A stretch of DNA of 64,000 bases from assembly GCF_049647105.1 (NCBI RefSeq), contig NZ_JBARWZ010000168.1, forward strand, positions 1 through 64,000. The letters run 5' to 3'. How positions within the stretch are numbered: position 1 is the stretch's first letter; each line of letters opens with the position of its first letter. Positions 16,721 to 27,275 of the stretch are shown here, piece by piece. This stretch comes from Actinophytocola sp049647105. Its GTDB lineage: Bacteria; Actinomycetota; Actinomycetes; Mycobacteriales; Pseudonocardiaceae. The position numbers were made by a program, and so were the translations under genes. The notes beneath the pieces are model-generated. The model was not told where the DNA came from, did no database searches, and saw nothing but the letters and a program-made list of their open reading frames with translations.

Positions 16721-17989
16721 GTGAAGCACACCGCGGTCGACGTCATCAGGACCAAGCGCGACGGGGATGTCCTGTCGGACGCCCAGATCGACTGGGTGAT
16801 CGACGCGTACACCAGGGGCGAGGTCGCCGACGAGCAGATGTCGGCCCTGGCCATGGCGGTGTTCCTGAACGGCATGACGTTCGAGGAGACCTCCCGCTGG
16901 ACCCAGGCGATGATCGACTCTGGCGAACGCCTTTCGTGGCCGGTGCCGACGGTCGACAAGCACTCGACGGGCGGCGTCGGCGACAAGATCACGTTGCCGC
17001 TGGCGCCGCTGGTCGCGACGTGCGGCGTCGCGGTGCCGCAGCTGTCGGGCCGGGGCCTCGGGCACACGGGCGGCACGCTCGACAAGCTGGAGTCGATCCC
17101 GGGCTGGCGTGCGCAGTTGTCGACGGAGGAGATCCGGGAGCAGCTGGCGACGGTCGGCGCGGTGGTGTGCGCGCCCACGTCCGGTCTGGCACCCGCGGAC
17201 CGCAAGCTGTACGCGTTGCGGGACGTCACGGCGACGGTCGAGTGCGTGCCGCTGATCGCGTCGTCGATCATGTCGAAGAAGATCGCCGAGGGCGCGGGTG
17301 CGCTGGTGCTGGACGTGAAGGTCGGGTCGGGCGCGTTCATGCGGTCACTCGACGACGCACGTGAGCTGGCGTCCGCGCTGGTGGCCATCGGCACTGCGCA
17401 CGGCCAGAAGGTGTCGGCGCTGCTGACGGACATGTCGGTGCCGCTGGGCCGCGCGGTCGGCAACGCGGTCGAGGTCGCGGAGGCGGTCGAGGTCCTGCGC
17501 GGTGGCGGCCCGTCGGACGTGGTGGACCTGACGGTGGCACTGGCGACGGAGATGGTGGCACTGGCGGGGGTTTCGGTGGACCCCTCGGAGGTGCTGGCGT
17601 CGGGCGCGGCGTACGAGACGTGGCGCAGGATGATCGCGGCGCAGGGCGGCGACCCGGACGCGGAACTGCCGAAGCCGAAGCACGTGCGGGTGGTGACCGC
17701 GCCACGCGACGGCGTGCTGACCAGGCTGGACGCGCTGGGTGTCGGGGTGGCGGCGTGGCGCCTCGGCGCGGGCCGGGCGCGCAAGGAAGACACGGTACAG
17801 GCGGGCGCGGGAGTGCTGTGCCTGGCGAAGCCGGGCGACCCGGTGACGGCCGGCGAGCCGCTACTGGAGCTGCACACGGACACCCCGGACGCGGTGGACG
17901 GTGCGCTGGCCGCGCTGGCGGACGCGTACGAGATCGGCGACGACCCGCCGACGCGACACGGCCTGGTACTGGAGACGATCCGAGGCTAG
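16721..17989 (+). CDS. deoA: Thymidine phosphorylase
   Basis: 422 residues. The phosphate-binding KHSTGGVGD (from residue 80) and LSGRGLGHTGGTLDKLES are the signature of pyrimidine nucleoside phosphorylases; VMSKKIAEG-type and KVGSGAFM segments follow. It splits thymidine or deoxyuridine into base and deoxyribose-1-phosphate. Start is GTG at 16721. With cdd directly upstream it completes pyrimidine nucleoside breakdown after uptake. A bidirectional hairpin ends the operon. Confidence 0.92.
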   Translation: MKHTAVDVIRTKRDGDVLSDAQIDWVIDAYTRGEVADEQMSALAMAVFLNGMTFEETSRWTQAMIDSGERLSWPVPTVDKHSTGGVGDKITLPLAPLVATCGVAVPQLSGRGLGHTGGTLDKLESIPGWRAQLSTEEIREQLATVGAVVCAPTSGLAPADRKLYALRDVTATVECVPLIASSIMSKKIAEGAGALVLDVKVGSGAFMRSLDDARELASALVAIGTAHGQKVSALLTDMSVPLGRAVGNAVEVAEAVEVLRGGGPSDVVDLTVALATEMVALAGVSVDPSEVLASGAAYETWRRMIAAQGGDPDAELPKPKHVRVVTAPRDGVLTRLDALGVGVAAWRLGAGRARKEDTVQAGAGVLCLAKPGDPVTAGEPLLELHTDTPDAVDGALAALADAYEIGDDPPTRHGLVLETIRG

Positions 17990-18000
17990 AGGCTAGGGCG

Positions 18001-18028
18001 GCAGCCGCCCTGTAGACAGGGCGGCTGC
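18001..18028. terminator. Bidirectional hairpin between convergent deoA and amidohydrolase genes
   Basis: 18001-18013 (GCAGCCGCCCTGT) and 18016-18028 are exact reverse complements with a two-base gap. It fills the short space between the two convergent stop codons and can serve both strands. Confidence 0.75.
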
Positions 18029-18037
18029 TCGGCGAGA

Positions 18038-19321
18038 TCAGGCCAGCGCGGCCAGCGCTGTGTGCGTCAGCACGCGAACCCCGGTCAGCAGGGCCCGCTG
18101 GTCGAGCACGAACGTCGGCTGGTGCAGGTCGGGCGGGGTCCCCGCGCCGGACCACACACCCAGCCGGGCGAACGATCCGGGCACGTTCTCCAGGTACCAC
18201 CCGAAGTCCTCGCCACCGGAGGACTGCCTCGTCCCGGTCACGGCCTGCTCACCGAGTGCGGCCTCGACCCCGGCCCGGAGCACTGCCTCGGACTCCACGT
18301 CGTTCACGACGGGAGGGACACCGCGCCGGTGCTCCAGCTCGAACCCGACACCGGTCGGTGCGAGCAGCGACTGCACCAGCCCCGCCACCAGCGGCTCGAG
18401 ATCGGCCCAGACCTCGTGGTCACCGGTGCGCAGCGTGCCACGCAGCACCCCGTCCTGGGGCACGGCGTTGGGGGCCTCGCCCGCGTGCACGGCGCCCCAG
18501 ACCAGCACGGTCCCGGACCGAGGGTCGATGCGGCGCGACAGCAGCGCGGGCAGCCCGGTGATGACGGTCCCGAGTGCGTGCACGAGATCGGCCGTCAGGT
18601 GCGGCCGCGACGTGTGCCCACCCGGCGAGGTCAGCCGCAGCTCTAGCAGGTCGGTGGCCGAGGTGATGGCACCGACGCGCGTGCCGACACTGCCCACCTG
18701 CAGCCGAGGGTCACAGTGCAGCCCGAAGATCGCGTCGACTCCGTCAAGTCCGCCCGCGGCGATGACGTCCAGCGCCCCGCCGGGCATGACCTCCTCCGCG
18801 GGCTGGAACACGAGCCGGACCCGGCCGGGCAGCTCGGGTGCGGACGCGAGCGCGAGACCCGCGCCGAGCAGCATCGACGTGTGCCCGTCGTGCCCGCAGG
18901 CGTGTGCGGCGCCGGGCACGGTGGAGGTGAACGGCAGCCCGGTCAGCTCGGTGAGCGGCAGCGCGTCCATGTCGGCGCGGAGGGCGACACACCGGTCGCC
19001 GACGCCGATGTCGCAGATCAGTCCGGTGCCTGCGTCGAACAACTTCGGGCGCAGTCCGGCTGCCGAAAGGAGGCGGGCGACCAGTTCTGTGGTGTTGTAC
19101 TCGCGTCTGGACAGCTCGGGGTTGGCGTGGATGTGCCGGTACCAGGCAAGCACGTCATGCGCGTTGCGTGACAGCCAGTCATCGAGCCATGCCGGCCCGC
19201 GACCGGCTCCGAGGTCATCCACAATGGGCATACTGACGCCCTCGTCGGTGATCAGCACGCCGACCCCGTTCGCGGCGGCTGAGCCGCCATCCCTGTCGGA
19301 TCGCGAGTCGAGCATGGTCAC
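18038..19321 (-). CDS. M20-family amidohydrolase (amino acid conjugate hydrolase type)
   Basis: 427 residues from the GTG at 19321. This start is chosen because GGGAGGA lies five bases upstream; ATG codons at 19315 and 19231 are alternatives. The metal-binding sites are typical of M20D peptidases such as IAA-amino acid hydrolases and aminoacylases: CGHDGHTSM, the PAEEVMPGG catalytic Glu segment, LHCDP and the C-terminal SSGGEDFGWYL. It removes an acyl or amino acid group from an N-acyl conjugate; the substrate is unknown. A TTGACA-like -35 lies at 19358-19363 on the minus strand within the dyad GATTTGTCAATC, a possible operator. It is a single-gene unit. Confidence 0.82.
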   Translation of the reverse strand: MTMLDSRSDRDGGSAAANGVGVLITDEGVSMPIVDDLGAGRGPAWLDDWLSRNAHDVLAWYRHIHANPELSRREYNTTELVARLLSAAGLRPKLFDAGTGLICDIGVGDRCVALRADMDALPLTELTGLPFTSTVPGAAHACGHDGHTSMLLGAGLALASAPELPGRVRLVFQPAEEVMPGGALDVIAAGGLDGVDAIFGLHCDPRLQVGSVGTRVGAITSATDLLELRLTSPGGHTSRPHLTADLVHALGTVITGLPALLSRRIDPRSGTVLVWGAVHAGEAPNAVPQDGVLRGTLRTGDHEVWADLEPLVAGLVQSLLAPTGVGFELEHRRGVPPVVNDVESEAVLRAGVEAALGEQAVTGTRQSSGGEDFGWYLENVPGSFARLGVWSGAGTPPDLHQPTFVLDQRALLTGVRVLTHTALAALA

Positions 19322-19485
19322 GCGATCCTCCCAAGGTCCCGTGAGTGATTCATGATTTGTCAATCCTGCACCATCAGTGGTGGTGGATCGCACGAGGTTT
19401 CCTGGTCCGCCGACTGCCGGTACTGCCCTAGCGCCGAGCGGCGGGACGGGTTCAGCCTCGCTAAACGATCACTGTCGGCCAGCGG

Positions 19486-19803
19486 TCAGCCCTTGGCCTT
19501 GGCTCTCTTGCGCCGGATGCTGCGGCCCCAGACCACGATGCCGATCAGCAACACGGAGACGACGCCCATGACAATCTTGCGCTTCGACTCCGCTCGGTCC
19601 GCTTCCGTCTCGGCGGGTTCGAGTTCCATGGTGGGCGCGCTCGGTGCGGTGGACGGCCCGGTGGGCGGCGGCGCCGGCTGTTGCCCGGCGACGAAGCTGT
19701 ACTCACGGCCGGAGTGATGCGACTCGGCGACCGCGTGAACCGGAAGCAGCGCCAGAACAAGCCCCACATGGGTGACGACGAGTAGTCGGACGGCGCTGCG
19801 CAT
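19486..19803 (-). CDS. Small secreted/membrane protein with signal peptide and C-terminal helix
   Basis: 105 residues. An N-terminal signal (VRLLVVTHVGLVLALL, likely cleavage after AVA) is followed by a proline- and glutamate-rich linker of about 45 residues and a single membrane helix near 77-94, then a basic tail RRKRAKAKG. This gives an anchored protein with an extracytoplasmic disordered segment. Function unknown. TAAGCT (19810-19815 on the minus strand) ends seven bases before the ATG and no ribosome site is seen, so the transcript is probably leaderless. Confidence 0.65.
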   Translation of the reverse strand: MRSAVRLLVVTHVGLVLALLPVHAVAESHHSGREYSFVAGQQPAPPPTGPSTAPSAPTMELEPAETEADRAESKRKIVMGVVSVLLIGIVVWGRSIRRKRAKAKG

Positions 19804-19878
19804 GCCACAAGCTTATCGACACTGGGAACCAACGATCAGCGGCCGGGCGGGTATTGATGCACCCCATTCGCGACACGG

Positions 19879-20845
19879 TCAGTTCGCGAACTCCTCGAGG
19901 ATGCGTTCCGCGGCCAGGGTCGGGGTGAGCGTGCCGTCCGCGACCTGCTGCTCGAGCGACGGCGCGAGCGCGCGTACCCCCGGGTGCTCGGACAGCCTGG
20001 TCAGCAGCGTGTCCTTCACCATCGTCCACGTCCAGTCGACCTGCTGGCGCTGCCGCTTGTCCGTCAGCGCACCCGACTCCGACAGCGTGTCGTGATGGCG
20101 TTTCACCTGTTCCCACAGGGTATCCAGCCCCGCACCGGTCATGCCGCTGCACGTCAGCACCGGCGGCGTCCACCCGTCCGACGAGGCCTGCAGCAGCCGC
20201 AGCGCGCCCGACAGCTCGCGTGCCGCCTTGCGGGCCGGGAGCTCGTGGTCGCCGTCGGCCTTGTTCACCGCGATCACGTCCGCCAGCTCGAGAACGCCCT
20301 TCTTGATGCCCTGTAGCTGGTCGCCGGTGCGGGCCAGCGTCAGCAGGAGAAAACAGTCGACCATGTTGGCGACCGAGATCTCCGACTGGCCGACGCCGAC
20401 GGTCTCGACCAGCACCACGTCGTAGCCCGCCGCCTCCATCAGCACGATCGTCTCGCGCGTCGCGCGGGTGACGCCGCCGAGCGTGCCGGACGTCGGCGAG
20501 GGGCGGATGAACGCGGACGGGTCCACCGACAGCTTCGACATCCTGGTCTTGTCGCCGAGGATCGAGCCGCCCGTGCGGGACGAGGACGGGTCCACCGCCA
20601 GCACCGCGACCCGCTCACCGGCGCCGGTGAGCCGCGTGCCGAGGGCGTCGATGAACGTCGACTTGCCCGCGCCGGGCACCCCGGTGATGCCGACCCGGTG
20701 CGCGCCGCCCGCGTGCGGCAGTAACTCCACGAGCAGCTGCTGTGCCTGCGCCCGGTGGTCCGGCCGCCGCGACTCGACCAGCGTGATCGCCTTGGACAGC
20801 GTGCCGCGGTCGCCCGCCAGCACCCCCTTGGCATAGGCCTCTACG

Positions 20846-20862
<17 letters not shown>
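19879..20862 (-). CDS. meaB: MeaB, GTPase chaperone of methylmalonyl-CoA mutase
   Basis: 327 residues of the ArgK/MeaB G3E GTPase family: Walker A GVPGAGKST (about 60-68), VDPSS, the segment VETVGVGQSE and NKAD base-recognition motif. MeaB gates loading of adenosylcobalamin and protects MutAB from inactivation. Its start lies 17 bp inside the end of the mutB gene, so translation is coupled and the partner is clear from position. Length is normal. Confidence 0.92.
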
Positions 20863-23016
<2,154 letters not shown>

Positions 23017-23020
<4 letters not shown>

Positions 23021-24480
23021 GACCGGGCCTCCAGCGCCGCCTCGAACGGTTCCGCGTATCGCACTCTTGGCAACCCGCCACCCGACGGCACGGCTGGTTC
23101 CGGTCGGCGTGTCAGTGGTTTCTCGTCCTTGTTCGGGAACACGGTCACGCCGGTGATCGCCTCCTCGCCCGCGTCGAGTCGCGCGGTCCTGGCGTCACGG
23201 GTGGCCGCGATCCGCTCCTCGACCAGCCCGGAGTCGAGCGCCGCGGCGATGCCACCGGCCTTCTCGATCTCCTGGAACACGGCCCAGCCCGCGTGCGCCA
23301 GCTGGTCGGTGTGCCGCTCCACGTACCAGGAGCCGCCTGCGGGGTCGATCACCCCGGCGACCTTCGACTCCTCCAGCAGGATCGACTGGGTGTTGCGTGC
23401 GATGCGGCGTGCGAACCCGTCCGGCAGGCCGATGGCCGCGTCGAACGGCTGCACGGTCACCGCGTCCGCGCCGCCGACGCCCGCGGCGAAGCAGGCGAGG
23501 GTCGTGCGCAGCATGTTGTTCCACGGGTCGCGGCGGGTCGTCATGGTCGATGAGGTCACGGCGTGCTGCGGGGACCCGGCGCCGGGTGCGCCGCAGACCT
23601 CCGCGACCCGCGCCCAGAGCCTGCGCGCGGCCCGCAGCTTCGCGATGGTGCCGAACTGGTCGGCGGTCGCGGCGAACCGGAACTCCAGCTGCCGGGCGGC
23701 CTGCTCGACCGAAAGCCCCGCGCCGGTCAGCGCACGCAGGTACGCGACCGAGGTCGCCAGCGCACAGCCCAGCTCCTGCCCGTCGGACGAGCCCGCTTCG
23801 TGGTACGGCAGCGCGTCGACGACCACTGACCGCAGGTTCTCGTACCGCTCGACGATCCGTGTCGCCAGCGCGGCGGCGCCGTCGAGATCCGAGGGCGTGC
23901 CGGTCCGCGCGCGGTGGCCGAGCGGGTCGGCGCCGAGGTTGCCGCGCACCTCGCTGGCCTGGACACCCTTGTCGTCGTGCACCGCCAGCAGTGCGTCGGC
24001 GGCGGCCGCGAAGTCCGCGCCCGCGTCCAGCGTGACGGGCGCGAGGTCGAGGTAGACGTCGGCGAGCACGTCCGGCAGCGCGTCGGGCGACACTCCAGCG
24101 GCACCGACCACGAGCCACAGCGACGTGACCCCGTTCTCCAGGTCGGCGAGCACCGCGCGGCGGGTCGCGTCGACGTCCGGGTCGGCGTGGCGCTGGCGGA
24201 CGTCCCAGCCGGTGGCGACCGTGCCGTCGGGCCTGCTGCCCCTGGTGAACGGGGGGAGGCCGGGGAAGCCGGCGTCGGGGGCCGCGTCGTCGGCGGTGTA
24301 GAGGGGCTGGATCGCGAACCCGTCGTAGGTCGCGCTCGCGAGGAGGTCTTCCACCGGGCCGTCGTGACCGTCGACGTCCACGCCTGACCTGCGCAGAACC
24401 TTGTCGACCATGGCCTGCCACTGGTCCCTGGTCGCCGGGTCGAACTCCGATGCCAGCCGCAACTGGTCCGCCGAGGTCAT
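23017..24480 (-). CDS. mutA: Methylmalonyl-CoA mutase small subunit, lacking the C-terminal B12-like domain
   Basis: 487 residues from ATG at 24480 (a longer frame upstream is not coding). It has the barrel of the non-catalytic subunit: GLPPFTRGSRPDGT, GWDVRQRHADP, YHEAGSSDGQELG and IDPAGGSWYVE. Typical MutA proteins are about 600-640 residues and end with a degenerate B12-binding domain. This one stops just after LPRVRYAEPFEAALEARS, where that domain would begin, and its stop overlaps the mutB ATG. The deletion is therefore clean and compatible with an intact operon. Either the domain is dispensable or was lost in this lineage. Confidence 0.88.
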
Positions 24481-24488
24481 ACCCCGCA

Positions 24489-24494
24489 ATGCTA
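24489..24494 (-). promoter_or_regulatory. -10 box of the mutA-mutB-meaB operon
   Basis: TAGCAT on the minus strand lies nine bases before the mutA ATG, where no good ribosome site exists. It sits in the short gap divergent from the kinase gene. Confidence 0.4.
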
Positions 24495-24576
24495 CGGACG
24501 CGACCCGGGAACGCCAGGGCACGCGAGTGTGAGGCTGATCGCCGGGGACCTGGTGAGTACCGGCACAATGGCGTGC

Positions 24577-26463
24577 GTGTCCAGCACTGGGGAGCGGGTC
24601 GTCGCCGGGCGCTACCGGTTGCGCAGGCAGCTCGGCCAGGGCGCCATGGGCACCGTGTGGGAGGCGTACGACGAGGTCCTCCACCGCACCGTGTCGGTGA
24701 AGGAAGTCCTTCTCCCGCCTGGTCTGCCCGAAGCGCAGGCCGCTGAGCTGCGGGAACGTACGCTGCGCGAGGCGCGTGCCATCGCCGCGCTGTCCCACCC
24801 GAACGTGATCACGCTGCACGACGTCGCCCGCGAGGACGGCGAGCCGTTCGTGGTGACGGAGTACCTGCTCGCGCACAGCCTGGCGACGTTGATCAACGTC
24901 CTCGGCCCGCTGCCGGAGCGGAAGGCCGCCGCGATCGCGGACGCGGTGGCCGCCGGGCTGGCCGCCGCGCACCAGGCGGGCATCACACACCGTGACATCA
25001 AGCCCGGGAACGTACTCATCGGGGTGGACGGTCAGGTGAAACTGACCGACTTCGGCATCGCCCGCAACGTGTCCGAGCAGACGCTCACGAGCACCGGGAT
25101 CATGCTGGGCTCACCCGCGTACATCTCGCCGGAGGTCGCCGCCGGCCGCGAGGTGACACCGGCGGCCGACCTGTGGGGCCTCGGCGCGACGCTGTTCGCG
25201 ATGATCGAGGGCAGGCCGCCGTACGACGTGGACGGAGCCGTGCTGGACACCGTCAACCAGGTCGTGCACGGCGAGATCCCCCGTCCCTCGACGGAGGGCC
25301 CGCTCGGCGAGGTGGTCGCCGCGCTGATGGTGAAGGAGCCGGAGGAGCGGATCACGCTGCGCGAACTGCGCAACCGCCTGCACCCGCTGCTGCCGCCGCC
25401 GAGCACGCCGCTGCTGACCGACGAGGACCTGGAACTGCTCAAGGAGGCGGCGAACAATCCACAGCCGCCGAGTTATCCACAGGCAGAGGACGACGACCCC
25501 GAAACGTCACCCCCAGCCGATAAGATGGCAAGGCGGGGCGCCCCCGGGAACGGGTGGGGGTTGGGCAACGCGCGCGAGGACGACGTTTCCGACGCGCCTG
25601 ACGGCGATTCCGATGGTGGTTCCACAGCCGCCGACGGTGCGGACGACGCCGCTGACGTGCCTGCTCAGCCGGGTTCGGCACCAGGGCTCGCCGCCGCGCC
25701 GGGGCCGCTGCCCTTCGACGTCACCGTCCGCGAACAGGTCCGCCGCGAACGCGGCTCCGTCATCTCCGCACTCGTCGCGTTCTTCTCCGTCCTGTTCTTC
25801 TTCGCCGCGGCGGCAGGAGGCTTCGCGCTCTCCCGGTACGTCGGCGGCAAGGCGGTCATGCCGCCGACGACCCAGCAGACCCCCACGACCCAGACCACGG
25901 TCCCCGCCGAGGACGACGCGGGCGCACTCGAGGTCAGGGCCGGCACCGCCTCCAGCACCACCCCCGCCCAGGGCGGGGGTTTCCGGCTGCCTGTGCCGAG
26001 CGACTGGGTCGAGTTCGCCGAGGACTACCGCGCCGAGGATCTGCCCAACAGCACCCGCTTCTACTACGTGTCGCCCGACGGCGCCCAGCTGCTGACCGTC
26101 GAGCGGATCATCAACTTCTACCCGGACTACGAGATCCAGGACTACATCGACGAACTGGACGATCGCGCCCCCGAGGTGGTGGTCTCCGGCGACCTCACGC
26201 CTCGGCCGGTCAAAGGCATCGAACCGGACGGCGTCGTGTCCCGGGAAGCCGCGCGGGAACTGACCTATCACGCCATCACCAGCGCCGCGGAGCTGGCGCC
26301 CGGCGACCCGAACACCCATGACCTGCACCAGGGCACCTTCGCCAGGTTGCTGCCCTACTCGCGCGACCTGTGGGTGCTGTCGCTGACCGTGATCATCGAT
26401 CAGGAGGACCCCGGCCGCGCCCTGTTCGCCAGCATCGCGAAGGACTTCACGGTCACCGGCTGA
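24577..26463 (+). CDS. Membrane-anchored Ser/Thr protein kinase with extracytoplasmic domain
   Basis: About 628 residues if started at GTG 24577, where homologues begin (SSTGERVVAGRYRL); GTG 24529, GTG 24553 and ATG 24568 are alternatives and none has a clear ribosome site. The kinase domain covers about residues 10-275 with GQGAMG, VKEV, catalytic HRDIKPGN, DFG in TDFGIARN and SPEVAAG. A Pro/Asp-rich juxtamembrane linker follows, then one membrane helix near 405-430 and a threonine-rich stalk before an outer domain of about 170 residues. Residues about 293-330 of the linker are encoded by a copy of the dispersed DnaA-box repeat (25455-25568), read in frame. Confidence 0.88.
   Translation: MSSTGERVVAGRYRLRRQLGQGAMGTVWEAYDEVLHRTVSVKEVLLPPGLPEAQAAELRERTLREARAIAALSHPNVITLHDVAREDGEPFVVTEYLLAHSLATLINVLGPLPERKAAAIADAVAAGLAAAHQAGITHRDIKPGNVLIGVDGQVKLTDFGIARNVSEQTLTSTGIMLGSPAYISPEVAAGREVTPAADLWGLGATLFAMIEGRPPYDVDGAVLDTVNQVVHGEIPRPSTEGPLGEVVAALMVKEPEERITLRELRNRLHPLLPPPSTPLLTDEDLELLKEAANNPQPPSYPQAEDDDPETSPPADKMARRGAPGNGWGLGNAREDDVSDAPDGDSDGGSTAADGADDAADVPAQPGSAPGLAAAPGPLPFDVTVREQVRRERGSVISALVAFFSVLFFFAAAAGGFALSRYVGGKAVMPPTTQQTPTTQTTVPAEDDAGALEVRAGTASSTTPAQGGGFRLPVPSDWVEFAEDYRAEDLPNSTRFYYVSPDGAQLLTVERIINFYPDYEIQDYIDELDDRAPEVVVSGDLTPRPVKGIEPDGVVSREAARELTYHAITSAAELAPGDPNTHDLHQGTFARLLPYSRDLWVLSLTVIIDQEDPGRALFASIAKDFTVTG
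25455..25568 (-). repeat. Composite repeat copy B, inside the kinase gene (inverted)
   Basis: Read on the minus strand it has the GC-rich module (25506-25568, including CCCACCCGTTCCCGGGGGCG), a 24-base gap and two DnaA-box-like sequences (TTATCCACA at 25473-25481 and CAATCCACA at 25455-25463 on the + strand). The module and gap match copy C (33138-33250) base spacing exactly. The box period is 18 here instead of 19, and the whole 114 bp is 38 codons, so the kinase frame stays open. Confidence 0.8.
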
Positions 26464-26471
26464 GCGTGGCC

Positions 26472-26477
26472 TATCCT
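26472..26477 (+). promoter_or_regulatory. -10 box for leaderless PNP transcript
   Basis: TATCCT ends seven bases before the GTG of the nucleoside phosphorylase gene, and the leader has no ribosome site. Confidence 0.5.
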
Positions 26478-26483
26478 CCCCGG

Positions 26484-27275
26484 GTGACCGACATCCAGGA
26501 CTCCGCCGAGGCCGCCGAGACGCTCGCCAAGCTCACCGGCGTCGACACCCATGACGTCGCGGTCGTGCTCGGCTCCGGCTGGCGACCAGCCGCCGACGTG
26601 CTCGGCGCACCCGACGCCGAGGTGCCCATCGGCGACCTGCCCGGCTTCGCCGCCCCCACCGTCGCGGGCCACGGCGGCACGCTGCGTTCGCTGCGGGTCG
26701 GCGACAAGCGTGTGCTGGTCCTGCTCGGCCGCACCCACCTGTACGAGGGCCGCGGCGTCGGTCCCGTGGTGCACGGTGTGCGGACTGTCGCCGCGGCCGG
26801 GTGCCGCACGGTCGTGCTGACCAACGCGGCGGGCTGCCTGCGCGACGGTGTCGCGGTCGGCCAGCCGGTCCTGATCAGCGACCACCTGAACCTGACGGCC
26901 ACCTCCCCGCTGGTCGGTGCTCAGTTCGTGGACCTGACCGACCTGTACTCGCCGCGCCTGCGCACCCTGGCGAAGGAGATCGACCCGACGCTCGTCGATG
27001 GCGTGTACGCGGGGCTGCCGGGGCCGCACTTCGAGACCCCGGCCGAGATCCGCATGCTGCGGACCATGGGCGCGGACCTGGTCGGCATGTCGACCGTCCT
27101 CGAGGCCATCGCCGCACGCGCCGCCGGGGTCGAGGTGTTCGGGCTGTCGCTGGTGACGAACCTGGCCGCCGGCGTCACGGGCGAGCCGCTCAACCACGAA
27201 GAGGTCCTTGAGGCGGGCCGCGCGTCGGCCACCCGCATGGGCGAGCTGCTGAAATCGCTGGTGGAGCGGTCGTGA
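26484..27275 (+). CDS. Purine-nucleoside phosphorylase
   Basis: 263 residues from GTG 26484. Motifs of trimeric PNP are present: VLGSGW phosphate loop, GRTHLYEG, LTNAAGCL, the purine-site segment GPHFETPAEIRMLRTMGADLVGMSTV and LVTNLAAG. It splits inosine and guanosine (and deoxy forms) into base plus (deoxy)ribose-1-phosphate. The gene overlaps the following sugar-phosphate mutase by GTGA; in M. tuberculosis the same pair is deoD (Rv3307)-pmmB (Rv3308). The start appears leaderless. Confidence 0.92.
   Translation: MTDIQDSAEAAETLAKLTGVDTHDVAVVLGSGWRPAADVLGAPDAEVPIGDLPGFAAPTVAGHGGTLRSLRVGDKRVLVLLGRTHLYEGRGVGPVVHGVRTVAAAGCRTVVLTNAAGCLRDGVAVGQPVLISDHLNLTATSPLVGAQFVDLTDLYSPRLRTLAKEIDPTLVDGVYAGLPGPHFETPAEIRMLRTMGADLVGMSTVLEAIAARAAGVEVFGLSLVTNLAAGVTGEPLNHEEVLEAGRASATRMGELLKSLVERS

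Noticed and set aside
24481..24990. N-terminal extension of the mutase small subunit on the minus strand
   Set aside because: It runs antisense to the kinase domain, adds residues unlike MutA, and a better start exists at 24480.
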